Shown: positions 27,101 through 33,643 of the stretch, piece by piece
Position numbering within the stretch: the first letter of the stretch is position 1
How the letters are laid out: every line of letters starts with the position of its first letter
Assembly: GCF_019059575.1 (NCBI RefSeq)
Contig: NW_024881784.1
Location: forward strand, 649,880 to 713,879
Direction: 5' to 3'
DNA: 64,000 bases
Source: Amphibalanus amphitrite
Taxonomy: Eukaryota > Arthropoda > Thecostraca > Balanomorpha > Balanidae
The notes under the pieces: generated by a model
The model's input: the letters and a program-made list of their open reading frames with translations, nothing else
Databases searched by the model: none
Told to the model about the DNA's origin: nothing
Translations under genes and position numbers: made by a program

Positions 27101-29020
27101 GAGGTGATATCTACCATACATCAATGCTCACAATACTTACAATATTGACAATGCTTTTGCTTACAACACTTACAATACTTACGATGAGACCAGCAAGCAC
27201 TCTGCCGTTACAGTTCTAACTTCTGCTTCGAAAAACGACGTTACACACATTCGCTGCCAGCATAACATGTATTGTTTGACAGTAACAAAATACAATTGAC
27301 ATCTGAACCCCAAACGGACCGCCATCCACTCAAATTTTATAACCCTGACCGGTCAGGGGGCGAATGGAGGTCATTTCCTGGGCATTACACTCAGCCCTTG
27401 CACAAAATATCTCACCTCACAGTGATCATTACAACAATAGCACCGACTTGATAGTGGATTTCAAAGTACTTGCATCAGCTCTTCCTGCTATTGCAGACGA
27501 TCACCTCCTCAGGGTAATGTTGTTCGGGACATGAACGAAGATCGTTTTCGGAGTTTCATAAGTGCTACTGCAACAGCCTGGCACAAAACAGGACTTGTAC
27601 GCTCTTCTCTGCACTTTGCCCTTCAGTATATCACAAAAGAATTGTTTAGAATCCATCTTACGCTTCTTTCACAGTCTCCCTTGCCACCGTAGGGCGTAGA
27701 TAGATTGCTGTTGCTGGTAAGTTAAGGCACGGTAGATAGAAATTACCTCGGTTCTCAACGCCTTAAGTTATTTTCATAAAAAAGAACAAATAAATGATCA
27801 ATAAGATGACAGAAATGTAAACATTTTAATCGTAAAGTAGTCCAAATATTGGAATGAGCTTTTGCTTTTCAGCATCCTCCGATTCATCATCTTTATCATT
27901 TGAAAATTTGAGGTACATAAAATGTTTATCACGCGCTCATGTTAAGTGGGAATATAGTACACGGCAGACACATCATTTTTTGACACTGAACATTTCATCC
28001 GTAAATGTTTTAGCATAATTTAAAGTTAAAAACAGCGCGAATGGCAGAGTGAAGCAAACAACATCTTTCACCCATTGATATAACATGTAATCTGTGGTGC
28101 GCCAGATGCGCCATTATTTGTCAACCGCAGAAGGTGACATGTGACGTAACAGCATCAAGAGCATCTTTTTTTCAAGAACTTTTCAAAACAAGTTTCCTAT
28201 CTTTCTCTCCCCATTTCTCTCAGCTTATTGATTTTATGAGGCAATGGTATGCACCATAAATTCTGTGAAAATAGTTTGATCATTTTCATGCATTCTTAAA
28301 AAATCGAGTTCCCAACCCCATTGTTAAGCGACGCAAAATGTGCAATGCAGCAAGTGACCACACACACCCGCCCAGCCCCCATGGTCCACCAACACGCCCC
28401 ACACCACTCGCCAGCCCACGCCAACCACCGAGACGAGCCCCTCCCCCCGCGCTGGTCTGACGCGACAGCTGGTCTACAAAGCGCTCCACCCGGCGACCCG
28501 AGCCGATGTCAAACGGCGTGGGTAGACTGTGCCGCTTCACTCTCGGGTCATGCTGCACAGCCTACCGGTACCAGGCGGCTGCTGCCAATGCTGAGCCATA
28601 GGAACCCGGTGGATAAAGAGTAGGGGACCATCAACCTGTACACGACTGTACCCACGTCCACCGAGCGACCCCTCACTTGTCCTTTACTGTACCGAAAAGA
28701 CTTTCGGCTGGCCACGGGCGAAGCAGCCAAGGAGTCCGAAATAAAGTTTAGGTAGCATGGACTGTGGTTTTGTTACAAATGCAAGACTTCAAAAATTAAG
28801 GCTCGCGACTCACAGTCACACTCGAGCCTCTATTCAGGTTTCGCGATCTGTCCTCACCCCTGTCGGACTCACCTCTAAGTGGCGATTTCATGGCGGCCTC
28901 CACCAGGCCGGAGAGCAGCTGCATCGACTTGGGGTCCTGCGCCAGGCCCTGGCTGAAGGCCGCCAGCGCCTCGCCATGGCGACCCATGCACTGGAGCGCC
29001 ACGCCTTGTCGGTAGTACGC
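9..29020 (-). CDS. TTC28: TTC28-like TPR/CHAT-domain protein gene, 11 exons visible, both ends missing
   Basis: Eleven minus-strand exons join in frame into 1807 codons: 28873-29020, 16200-16426, 14601-14805, 10641-11783, 10012-10244, 4787-4917, 3981-4475, 3152-3716, 1400-2926, 492-1131 and 9-116. Every junction is GT/AG. The domain order is an N-terminal TPR end, a linker, about 25 TPR-like repeats of 40 residues, a CHAT domain and a conserved C-terminal block, as in TTC28. The human protein, as I recall it, has roughly 2,480 residues, so the N-terminal segment and several hundred C-terminal residues are outside or unrecognised. Known for the family: human TTC28 is a large TPR scaffold reported at the spindle midzone and midbody with Aurora B, acting in cytokinesis. 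That role here is inferred from homology. Introns carry most of the transposons in the window. Confidence 0.93.
492..1131 (-). CDS. TTC28: TTC28 exon j: end of CHAT domain and conserved C-terminal block
   Basis: Begins GARVSRALNDAMQTVQNTKH, then NWAGYLLVGTDVKLTNKV, RDALRVTLHLMEKSLQRIH and NAMYTTQKSIESKVNGLSG, and continues through GIPSSVFFPQSDPGQRL and LQALLGLSPASLSALCKLL to VRLWRVSGCHELLASL (visible residues 1559-1771). The end HPANWAGYLLVG is the usual last CHAT strand. The acceptor is CCTTTTTCAG. The donor is G|GTGAGT, chosen over reading through to the TAG at once beyond because the next exon continues the family sequence in phase 1. Confidence 0.94.
1400..2926 (-). CDS. TTC28: TTC28 exon i: CHAT (caspase-like) domain core
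   Basis: This 509-codon exon starts RVLVSLGCHDEALVVAER and carries the CHAT domain (Caspase HetF Associated with TPRs; visible residues about 1050-1558). Hallmarks are VLYYSLAAGFLYSWLIVPG, the LVLEGDLYLVPFPVLKG strand, HFATHVSWKLSAVVLSPG and LVVVSSCHTRD followed by GVVGLTRALLAAGAQCVLV and SLWPV. The candidate catalytic His is residue 1427 (codon 1793-1795) and the candidate Cys is residue 1504 (codon 1562-1564). A Ser-rich, probably disordered insert follows the KTGFLRMVNRN block. The acceptor is TTTTTCGCAG and the donor CAG|GTTAGT. Enters and leaves in phase 0. Confidence 0.95.
3152..3716 (-). CDS. TTC28: TTC28 exon h: last TPR repeats before the CHAT domain
   Basis: Encodes visible residues 861-1049, including GLGCVHQQMGDFQAALEFHQ, AHGNLGAAHESLGSFEQAV, YASLGRIHHALGNTTQAIAY, RRLGLALWGHGDL-type sequence and YDLQTAAFQALQ at the 3' end. 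This closes the TPR superhelix. The acceptor is CGCTTCTCAG and the donor CAG|GTGGGT. It enters in phase 2 and leaves in phase 0. Confidence 0.94.
3981..4475 (-). CDS. TTC28: TTC28 exon g: TPR repeats
   Basis: Four TPR units (visible residues 696-860): AKDLRDAIMEAQAFGNLGIA, FEDAIGYFEQQLATLEQI, RSFGNLGDCYDAIGDYEEAI, YRGLGGSHKSLGNLQQAL and YGELGDIHGKLGNFEQAISC. The exon ends NIA plus a split Arg codon. The acceptor is CTCTGACAG and the donor AG|GTGAGC. It enters and leaves in phase 2. The segment is very close to the corresponding human stretch (GNLGDCYEALGDYEEAIK, as I recall it). Confidence 0.94.
4787..4917 (-). CDS. TTC28: TTC28 exon f: TPR repeat, with its 5' edge tandemly duplicated in the upstream intron
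   Basis: The exon encodes ELTIRQEMADLRGECKAHGH and then LGAVHMSLANYTNAIKCYEE, one TPR unit (visible residues 653-695). The acceptor is CTGTCGCAG and the donor AG|GTATGT. It enters in phase 0 and leaves in phase 2. The first 27 bases plus the acceptor are repeated about 90 and 180 bases upstream in the intron (see the tandem duplication), so decoy acceptors exist. The copy chosen here is the only one that stays open and runs on into the rest of the repeat. Confidence 0.92.
4890..5186 (-). repeat. Tandem duplication of an exon edge: about 3 copies of a 90-bp unit
   Basis: The unit running from the first 27 bases of exon f through its acceptor and about 60 bases of intron is repeated with starts near 4890, 4980 and 5071, and a diverged fourth copy near 5157. 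Each copy shows the rough order ggccatctcctggcga, tcagctcctg, cgacag, ggtactgtcacagg. Intron 5 therefore contains decoy acceptors. See the matching finding for the mini-exon idea. Confidence 0.85.
5187..10011. other. Large TTC28 intron, GC-rich 6.6-9.6 kb, no gene recognised
   Basis: Between exons e and f. The only longer open frames are unsupported GC-rich frames. Contents are a 13-base G run at 5288, a small minus-strand open frame at 5424-5624, a direct repeat of ccgtccggccgtcc near 6640-6670, a GACA/GACG microsatellite at 7060-7365 and CpG-rich blocks interrupted by TAATTA-type AT islands at 8640-9900. Confidence 0.7.
7060..7365. repeat. Imperfect GACG/GACA/GACT tetranucleotide microsatellite
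   Basis: Long run of four-base units of the form gac(g/a/t), such as ggacggacgg, gacagacagacag and gactgactgac, interrupted by short unique stretches. It opens several frames with Cys/Val/Ser-rich translations on the minus strand that are not genes. Confidence 0.85.
10012..10244 (-). CDS. TTC28: TTC28 exon e: TPR repeats
   Basis: The exon completes an Ala codon and reads IAHMMKHTQGTFRALGNMGD, then EAVPYYHKQLAAAKQSRDR and YGALGMAHRVLRQFDKALGF, ending HTQ. Two TPR units (visible residues 575-652). The acceptor is CTTCGGCAG and the donor CAG|GTGAGT. It enters in phase 1 and leaves in phase 0. Confidence 0.93.
10245..10640. other. TTC28 intron, 396 bases, nothing recognised
   Basis: Intron between exons d and e. 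AT content rises near 10400-10560. No repeat, RNA gene or extra exon was seen. Confidence 0.7.
10641..11783 (-). CDS. TTC28: TTC28 exon d: long central TPR array
   Basis: This 1143-bp exon encodes about nine and a half consecutive TPR units (visible residues 194-574). Examples are HVYTAISDYPNALASHKQC, EIGNVGAVYLAMGDFDNA, YAGLGHAARCLADYSQAK, SNLGIVYQLLGDHDAALK, GNLAVAYQALGMHEMALL and CHFLGYAHYCLANYSEAV. The repeats have strict 40-residue spacing with the TPR consensus Ala/Gly positions. The acceptor is GTCCGCAG and the donor G|GTAAGT. It enters and leaves in phase 1. TPR arrays form a superhelical protein-binding scaffold. The partner is not shown by the sequence. Confidence 0.95.
12969..13879. 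mobile_element. TTAA-flanked CCC-terminal inverted-repeat element (piggyBac-like MITE), copy 1
   Basis: The ends are TTAA at 12965-12968 and 13880-13883. The terminal inverted repeat CCCTCGCCCGCACATG is identical at both ends. Just inside each end is a hairpin-forming block, a G run, then TGGTTGCCA or its mirror, then a C run. There is no transposase ORF. The body is rich in AGGTCA half-sites (about 12), including TCAAGGTCA at 13303-13311 and 13315-13323 and its complement at 13505-13513. A TTAA duplication with CCC termini is the piggyBac signature, so a non-autonomous piggyBac-type element is the best call. Kolobok and Sola3 also use TTAA. It sits in the intron between exons c and d. Confidence 0.85.
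13884..14600. other. TTC28 intron remainder, GC-rich, no gene recognised
   Basis: Sequence between the TTAA element and exon c. Overlapping open frames on both strands result from high GC and do not resemble proteins. The motif TTCATGCA-type AT islands are few. Nothing else recognised. Confidence 0.6.
14601..14805 (-). CDS. TTC28: TTC28 exon c: TPR repeats
   Basis: The exon encodes AISYMQQDLSVAKSLGD, then GECRAHGNLGSAYFSKGNF and YQLVLAMKCKDTQAAAAALT. These are canonical 40-residue TPR units with Gly-Asn-Leu-Gly at the first helix and a small-residue-rich second helix. The acceptor is TGCCGCAG and the donor G|GTACGT. It enters in phase 0 and leaves in phase 1. Visible residues 126-193. Confidence 0.92.
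14806..16199. other. TTC28 intron, AT-rich, nothing recognised
   Basis: Intron between exons b and c, 1394 bases. Noticeably more AT-rich than the flanking introns. It has no long open frame, inverted repeat or RNA-like structure that I could see. Confidence 0.65.
16200..16426 (-). CDS. TTC28: TTC28 exon b: linker and first repeat of the long TPR array
   Basis: The exon begins by completing an Ala codon and reads TLEPTYRQLQAMRLDMSPF, then VIGQELLAAGKYSAAVVVLE and KLRGSVFSALSSAYWAMNSL. This is the characteristic TTC28 linker followed by the first TPR of the array. The acceptor is CCGGCAG and the donor AAG|GTGGGT. It enters in phase 1 and leaves in phase 0, matching both neighbours. Residues 50-125 of the visible protein. 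Confidence 0.92.
16427..19010. other. TTC28 intron segment upstream of the LINE, no gene recognised
   Basis: Unique AT-rich sequence to about 17850, then CpG-rich sequence to about 18960. A short inverted repeat ATTACCCG / CGGGTAAT with a short loop sits near 17990-18013 in the transition. No exon or transposon end was recognised. Confidence 0.6.
19248..21043 (-). pseudogene. LINE A reverse transcriptase half of the EN-RT polyprotein
   Basis: About 598 codons to a stop at 19248. RT motifs are in order: NYRPISILPTIAKIVERVVY, HGFRSYHSTDTAL, LLDCSKCFDVIPHDSLLRKL (first catalytic Asp), YQGSALGPLLFSIYANDL and VVQYADDTQV (catalytic YADD). A C-terminal thumb region follows with RLLYCLVVYG and an RRRFLYHIVVAYNDLP-type ending. 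Apart from the hAT insertion the frame is open, so the element was probably young when interrupted. Confidence 0.9.
21044..22887. mobile_element. hAT-type DNA transposon, non-autonomous, inserted in LINE A
   Basis: Flanked by an exact 8-base duplication, ctcacggg, at 21036-21043 and 22888-22895. The ends are inverted: CATGGGCGGCGCCAC at the left and CAGGGGCGGCGCCAC (complement) at the right, followed on both sides by G- or C-rich sequence with gctatcgaaa or cctatcgaaaa. An 8-base duplication with CA(G/T)GGGCGG ends fits hAT, possibly Tip100-like. It has no transposase ORF in 1844 bases, and the interior contains several TGACC(T) motifs near 22330-22400. Confidence 0.85.
22888..24255 (-). pseudogene. 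LINE A endonuclease half of the EN-RT polyprotein, cut by the hAT insertion
   Basis: The frame opens at the Met at 24255. After a basic Arg-rich linker it carries EEP motifs: GQINIQSLKPK (Asn), VIVLNETWM (Glu), GYGGVAIAAR, AAYRPPV, VIAGDLNINIS (Asp/Asn) and STIDLICTT. The final His motif is of the SPHN type rather than SDH, a variant seen in some LINE lineages. About 450 residues. At 22895 the frame runs into the target duplication and the hAT element. Removing the insertion with one copy of the 8-base duplication restores the frame into the reverse transcriptase half. Confidence 0.88.
24563..24591. repeat. 29-base G homopolymer in the LINE A 5' region
   Basis: An uninterrupted G tract on the plus strand (C on the LINE sense strand). 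The deleted LINE copy has only a short C run, ctccccccgc, at the same place, so the tract expanded after the copies separated. Confidence 0.9.
24945..25023 (-). repeat. tRNA-like SINE head or degenerate tRNA
   Basis: On the minus strand the sequence starts TCCGGTGTAGCTCAGC, which fits a pol III A box, and contains GGTTCGAGACGCT, a near-consensus B box, about 50 bases later. The acceptor stem does not pair well, so this is more likely a tRNA-derived SINE head or pseudogene than a working tRNA. Confidence 0.5.
25113..25207 (+). repeat. tRNA-like SINE head, plus strand
   Basis: The A box-like TAGCTTGGTGG is at 25127-25137 and the B box GGTTCGAGCC at 25180-25189, with spacing near that of a tRNA with a long variable region. 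Stem pairing is imperfect, and AT-rich sequence rather than a tail of SINE repeats follows. Probably a tRNA-derived retroposon fragment. Confidence 0.4.
25684..25723 (+). promoter_or_regulatory. Compact promoter-like cluster: CCAAT (inverted), CRE, TATA
   Basis: ATTGGT at 25684-25689, a perfect CRE TGACGTCA at 25701-25708 and TATATAA at 25717-25723 lie in 40 bases on one strand. No strong downstream gene was identified. The nearest open frames (25736 and 26150) are unrecognised. Confidence 0.35.
26150..26590 (+). other. Unidentified open frame, acidic then helical
   Basis: An open frame from the stop near 26147 to 26590 with an internal Met at 26219. The start is Ser/Glu/Asp-rich (NSESDREESAQ), followed by a plausible globular segment (TLTPLDQLIPDSTDSDAKME, then ARNQFFDGRCDAASVSALLA and DGAELRSLRERLF). 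It then enters a tcctatgta nonamer repeat. I do not recognise the family. It may be the first part of a gene captured by, or belonging to, a transposon. Codon use is less GC-rich than TTC28. Confidence 0.3.
26591..28350. other. AT-rich intron sequence, no gene recognised
   Basis: An 18-base A run near 26706, clusters of AGGTCA near 26735 and 26900, and repeated acttacaata words near 27130-27180. No ORF of note and no transposon ends I could confirm. Confidence 0.55.
28351..28651 (+). mobile_element. Internally deleted LINE A derivative (5' end joined to 3' end)
   Basis: Bases 28351-28626 match the first 330 or so bases of LINE A (inverted relative to 24388-24716), including ttcactctcgggtcatg and cagcctaccggtaccagg. 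At taggggacc the sequence jumps to the last 27-32 bases of LINE A, ending gtacacgactgtacc. The breakpoints share the 6-base microhomology TAGGGG. About 5.3 kb is missing relative to LINE A. No coding capacity. Confidence 0.85.
28873..29020 (-). CDS. TTC28: TTC28 exon a: second helix pair of the N-terminal TPR domain
   Basis: The exon encodes 49 codons plus one base, beginning AYYRQGVALQCMGRHGEAL and ending EAAMKSPLR, a segment almost invariant in TTC28. The acceptor reads TGTTTTTCAG and the donor G|GTGAGTCC. It enters in phase 0 and leaves in phase 1. The preceding exon, which should carry the first TPR (the SNRSA-type motif ending in a Trp-Pro-Lys-like stretch), was searched for upstream on the minus strand and not recognised. 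The next exon lies 12.4 kb away because of transposon-filled intron. Confidence 0.92.
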
Positions 29021-32000
29021 CTGAAAAACAGAGGAGGTTCGGGTCAGTGGGACATGTCAGCTATCGACTCAGGGGAATGCAGAACCTCCTCAAAGCGTAC
29101 AGAAGGGTACAGATACATGCGGGCCTGGTCGGGACCAGCTGGCGGGACACCTTGGGTCGGTTAGCGCAACTTATTCTAACGGTGAAGTTGGTCTACGGCA
29201 ATCGGAGACAACTTGGCTGCGTGCACCCCGTCATCTTCCCAAACCATTGTGCAGTCTGAGCATGGTAAACGCATGGTACGATCCATTCCATGCCAGAGAG
29301 CGTAAGAGCCTGAATGACACCGCGATGATGAATGCCTCCATGGTAATGATTGCGCAAGTCGGTAGCAGCACCCCTTGGCGAGCCACCACCATGTGATCAG
29401 CATATTCGAAAAAGTATGATAAATGACCGATGACAACCTTTTTGGGACAGGTGGAAAGCCATCCGGCGACAGGCGACAGCCTAGTATGACAAACGAGCGC
29501 CCAGTAGAAAGGAGCGTAAGCCGCTACGAATGCTGAACACTTTTGTTGCCCGCTCACTGATATGCAAACAGCGTCCGTGTCCAGAGCGGACTTCAAAGCA
29601 AAAACCGCCGCCGCACGCCACGACAGCAGTGTCGCCACGAGCCACTAATTTTTAGATGGCGCCTGAACATCCCGTTGGCTTAGTTCACCCCGCCCAGGAC
29701 GATGACGGCAGCCCAGGAGCCCCTGCTGGGCTCGCTCGTCGGCCCAGAACGGCCGGTCCACCCTGCCCGGCCCCGTTCGGACCCGGCTCCGGCCGAGGAC
29801 TGTCCGTTTTCCGGCGGCCGTTGGCGTGACAATCGCGTCCGTCCCGCAGTCGCTGTCCGGCGCCCGGTCACGGAAGCTGCACCTTTGATGGATCGCCGGC
29901 CGCCGCCCGGCGCCGCCGAGAAAGCCGGTCCCATCGCGGCAGATAACCCAATAGCGCCGCCGGCAGACTGACACACAAACGGCGGCACGGACCGCGGCGC
30001 ATCGGTGCCACCGACCGGCGCCGCCCCTCACGATAATTCGGCAATTCGGACAGGTAACTGCCTTGCGTGCGTGCACCGGTAGTCAATAATGATTCCGTAA
30101 AACTATGAGTTGATTGGAGAATGCTGAATGACCGTTGGGGTGTAACTTTCCCTACTCGTGTTGGGCAGGAAGCTGGCGGTGCAGGGCTCATCGGGAGCGC
30201 CGGCGGCCAGCCGCAGTCCGGGCGGCCCGTGCAGCCTGCGCTCGTCCTCCCTCACCGCTCTGCAGGCTCATTGTCGAGAGCAGAGCGGCCCGGCCGGGCA
30301 GGGGCGCCAAACTCAAGTTTAAATTGCCGGCCTGGCCGAGCGGGCGGCCATTTGCCTGTCTGGATGTTTAATAATTTCAGGGTCGATTGCTTCTGTATGG
30401 AGAGGAGCGCTGTAGGCCAGGAATGCGCCATTAGAGCTGGGCCCACCGCGGCCGGCCGGTGGGTGCACGGTGAGTCGTGCTGCGCTCCGCCACTCTGCCC
30501 TGCTCTCCGCTCTGTCCGGCCGGCAGGTGTCAGCGCTGCGCCTCCGTCTCCGCTGCCAGTCTGGCCGACGGCCTGACTGAGACGAGTCTCGCTTTCTACT
30601 GGAAAGCGGCCCTGGAGCCACATCGGCCATGCACGCGGCCGCCGTAACACCGTCGGCTGTCAGTTGGCTAGACGCGTCCTGTCAGCAAAAAGATGCATCC
30701 GCACCGCTCCCCGCCTCCTCCCGAATACATGCATTGGTCTGATCATAAGCAGCTCACATTCCATCGGGCTAACTCTGGCGCGCCGGTTACAGCACGAGAG
30801 CACGAGCGGCCCGCGGGCTCCGACTCAAACCAGCGACATTCCTGGCGCTGACGACCTTGTCCGGCGGCTTCACCGACGAGACTTCCCTGTCCCGCATTCC
30901 CGGCCGGGCAGCGGCCGCGCCGGTGGCCCAGAACGGAGCCGACACCGCCGGCCGCTGTCGGGAGCGTGCCGCCCGCCTCCCAGAGCGTCCCGCGAGAGAT
31001 GGCCGTGCCGACCAGCAGCGCGCCGCCGCTGACGACCCACGGCCGATCCGGGCCGGCCGAGCCGCTGCCGAACCTGTTTGGACCTCCGATCGGCTGCTAC
31101 AGTCCGGTCAGCGGCACGATTCGCTTGGTGAACCGTCTCAGTCGCTTGGAGACGGGACCTGGCGCAGTCCCTCCAGAGAGCAGGCCAGCGGCAGGGACGG
31201 CCTCCCGTCGGGTCGGACAGTGGCGAGGTGTCAGATTTGAAACTGACGATCACAGCTGTCCGCCCCACTCTGGCTCAAGAGGGTCCGGTTCCATCTGGCC
31301 GACACATTCCTGAGATGCCGGCCAGAGGCGGCGGCAGCGACGGCGGTAGCCGCGCTGTCGGCGGCTGGGAGCGGACGCTGCTCGGCGGCTGGGAGCGGAC
31401 GCTGCCGGGACTGGTCGACGGAGAGAACCGCGCTCCATCGGGCGGCGGGCGGAGGGCGGCCGGCGGGCGCGGGCGCTGCAGCCTCCCCGTCCGCCGCCGC
31501 CTCCCTCCCAGATAGAGGGAGAGGCCTATAATCAGCGGGCGGCGGGCAGTGCCGGCGGCCGGTGCACGCGCCGACGCCGGCCGCCGCGCGCCGCCCACGG
31601 CCCTCCCCTGAGCCGCGCCGCTCGACCGACAAAGAGCGCTCGGCGGCGCTGTGCCGCCCAGCCGGGCGCGGCGCATCATTAGCCGGGCCGGCGCCGGCGC
31701 CGCCGACCGCTAACCACAGAGTGAGTGTCTCGGCCGGTCACAGTCGTCATCACGGCCGCCGGCCTCGGTCAGTGACACCGTTCCCCACGGAGCGCCGGAG
31801 TGGCGCGCAGAGACCTTCGGACTGAGGGGGAGCGGATAGAGCGCTGAGGGGCCACGCCAACTCCGGCCACCACCAGCCCCAGGGGAAGTCCACAACACTG
31901 AACCGCCCACAGCTATACCATCTGCCAGCGCCAAACGAGTAGAATCAAAACCAGTAGCAGTGATTCTTTTTCGTTGGTTATTTTGCTGACATGAGTGTCT

Positions 32001-33365
32001 ATCATATTGTGTACAAATGTAGCCAGTGCTCCAGCAGTACTAAGCCCCAGCGCTATGCAGGGATGACATGTGGGACGATCACGCCCAGCTCAGCGTGAAA
32101 AATGTAGGAGAGAGTCGGCATCCGAATGAGCGGGAGCCGACGCCTGGGGAGAGAAGTCAGTCCTCATGATGTCGGGAGACACGGCCAGGGACAGAGAAAA
32201 AGAGGCGGCTAACAAACGCATCTGTCTTGTTATTCTCCGCTTTCGCCCGTGGGTTCTCTAACAAGCGCTGTGAGCGCGGGCAGGCCGCCGGCTCTGGCAG
32301 TTATTCAGCTTCTAGCCGGTGATTAAGCTGCCAGCGCGCCGCACGTCGGGGAAACGGGCGCCGCAACAAAACACCAGCCGGCGCGGCTGACGTCACCGAC
32401 GGGGCTGCGTGCGCCGGCCGCGCGCGGACGGCCGGGACCCGGAGCCGGGGCCGGAGACCAGCAGCTCCGGCCGGCCGGCCACCGCGGCCAGACAGCCGTG
32501 TGACGATCCAGCCGCTCGGCCAGGCGCACCGGCCTCTCCGCCCAGCTGGAAAAGGGGATCAATGGGCCCTGCTCGGCGCCGCCAAAGAATGCCGCTCGAG
32601 CATGAGAGCCTGTCGGGCCGGCGTCCGCAGCTGAGCGGCGCCCGGACGGCCGGGCCGTATCGACGGCCGAATCACGCTGCCGGCCAAAGGTCGGCGGACA
32701 GGCGCATCCTGGCCGGCCCCACGCTCTTCTCATACCGGATCCCGGCCATTGGACCAGGAATCCCGCCGGTAAATGAGAGGAGCTCGGACGGATGACCAAA
32801 GGAACTTTGTCAAACACTGTCATTTGCCGCTACAATTACAGACAAATCTGCGCTTTAATTACATAGAATTACCCGGGATCAAAGACTGCGATGCCCAGTC
32901 AGAAGTGTAGGTTTCGTTTCCCACAGGAAACGAGGCATCAATAAATTGCGGGTTTCATTTGAAACCGAAAACAAAAGTTATTAGTCGAATGACAGAGCAG
33001 AACGGATGCTCAAAATTTGCATTTGACCTTACCATGACATCTCAAAATGAATCGTTACCGCAGCTCTGTGAACTGCTAACGATAAATAACAAGTAGAATA
33101 ATAAATAGCAAGAGTAGCTCGACAATTCAGACAGGCAAAAATGTCTTCCCCCAAAAAACTTTTGGCTGAGTTGTTCAAAAACCGATTCAACTGCTTAGAA
33201 TGCGCCACCTGCAAATTACCATACCAGCCGCACTTTTGCGTGTGTCATGCCATCGGACCTTGTTTTATTAGTGTGTTTAGTTGCGCCCAACATAATCGTA
33301 ACGTGCCATTGGTGCCACATTGAGCGGTGTCATCACAGCCAAACACGCTCGGCTGCTGGGGCACA
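29021..33365. other. Non-coding, CpG-rich from 29.7 kb, no gene recognised
   Basis: Upstream of the first visible TTC28 exon, where the missing N-terminal TPR exon was expected. Minus-strand search for its Ser-Asn-Arg-Ser and Trp-Pro-Lys-type signatures with a phase-0 donor found none. Open frames at 30.1-32.8 kb on both strands are due to high GC. Confidence 0.55.
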
Positions 33366-33373
33366 GTTTGGAT

Positions 33374-33635
33374 TAGTGATGTCAATTACGGAAAATCGGA
33401 ATACCGATACCAAACCAAATACCAGCCAAAACCACGGGAAAATACCGAAACCAAACCAACTTGGGAAACTGAGGGGAATACCAACTTTTTACCGATTTCT
33501 TAGCCTCTTATACATTAGTGAGGGCTTATGATACCAACAAAATACCAAACACATTACGATTGAAATACCAAACACCAAGTTGGTATCGGTTTGGTATCGG
33601 TATACCAAAAAGTTGGTATCCGATTGACATCTCTA
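33374..33635. mobile_element. hAT-type MITE, 262 bp
   Basis: Inverted ends TAGTGATGTCAAT and TAGAGATGTCAAT, flanked by an exact 8-base duplication gtttggat at 33366-33373 and 33636-33643. The interior is rich in ataccgataccaaacc and its complement, so most of the element can fold on itself. It is too short to encode anything. Confidence 0.9.
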
Positions 33636-33643
33636 GTTTGGAT

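Noticed and set aside
30319-30450. A stretch translating as HTEAIDPE on the minus strand as the missing first TPR exon
   Set aside because: The similarity is only eight residues, with no Asn-Arg-Ser motif, no fitting acceptor or donor and Arg/Pro-rich surroundings.
31231-31679. GC-rich frames on both strands near 31.3-31.7 kb as exons
   Set aside because: Composition alone; no splice signals fitting TTC28 phases and no conserved motif.
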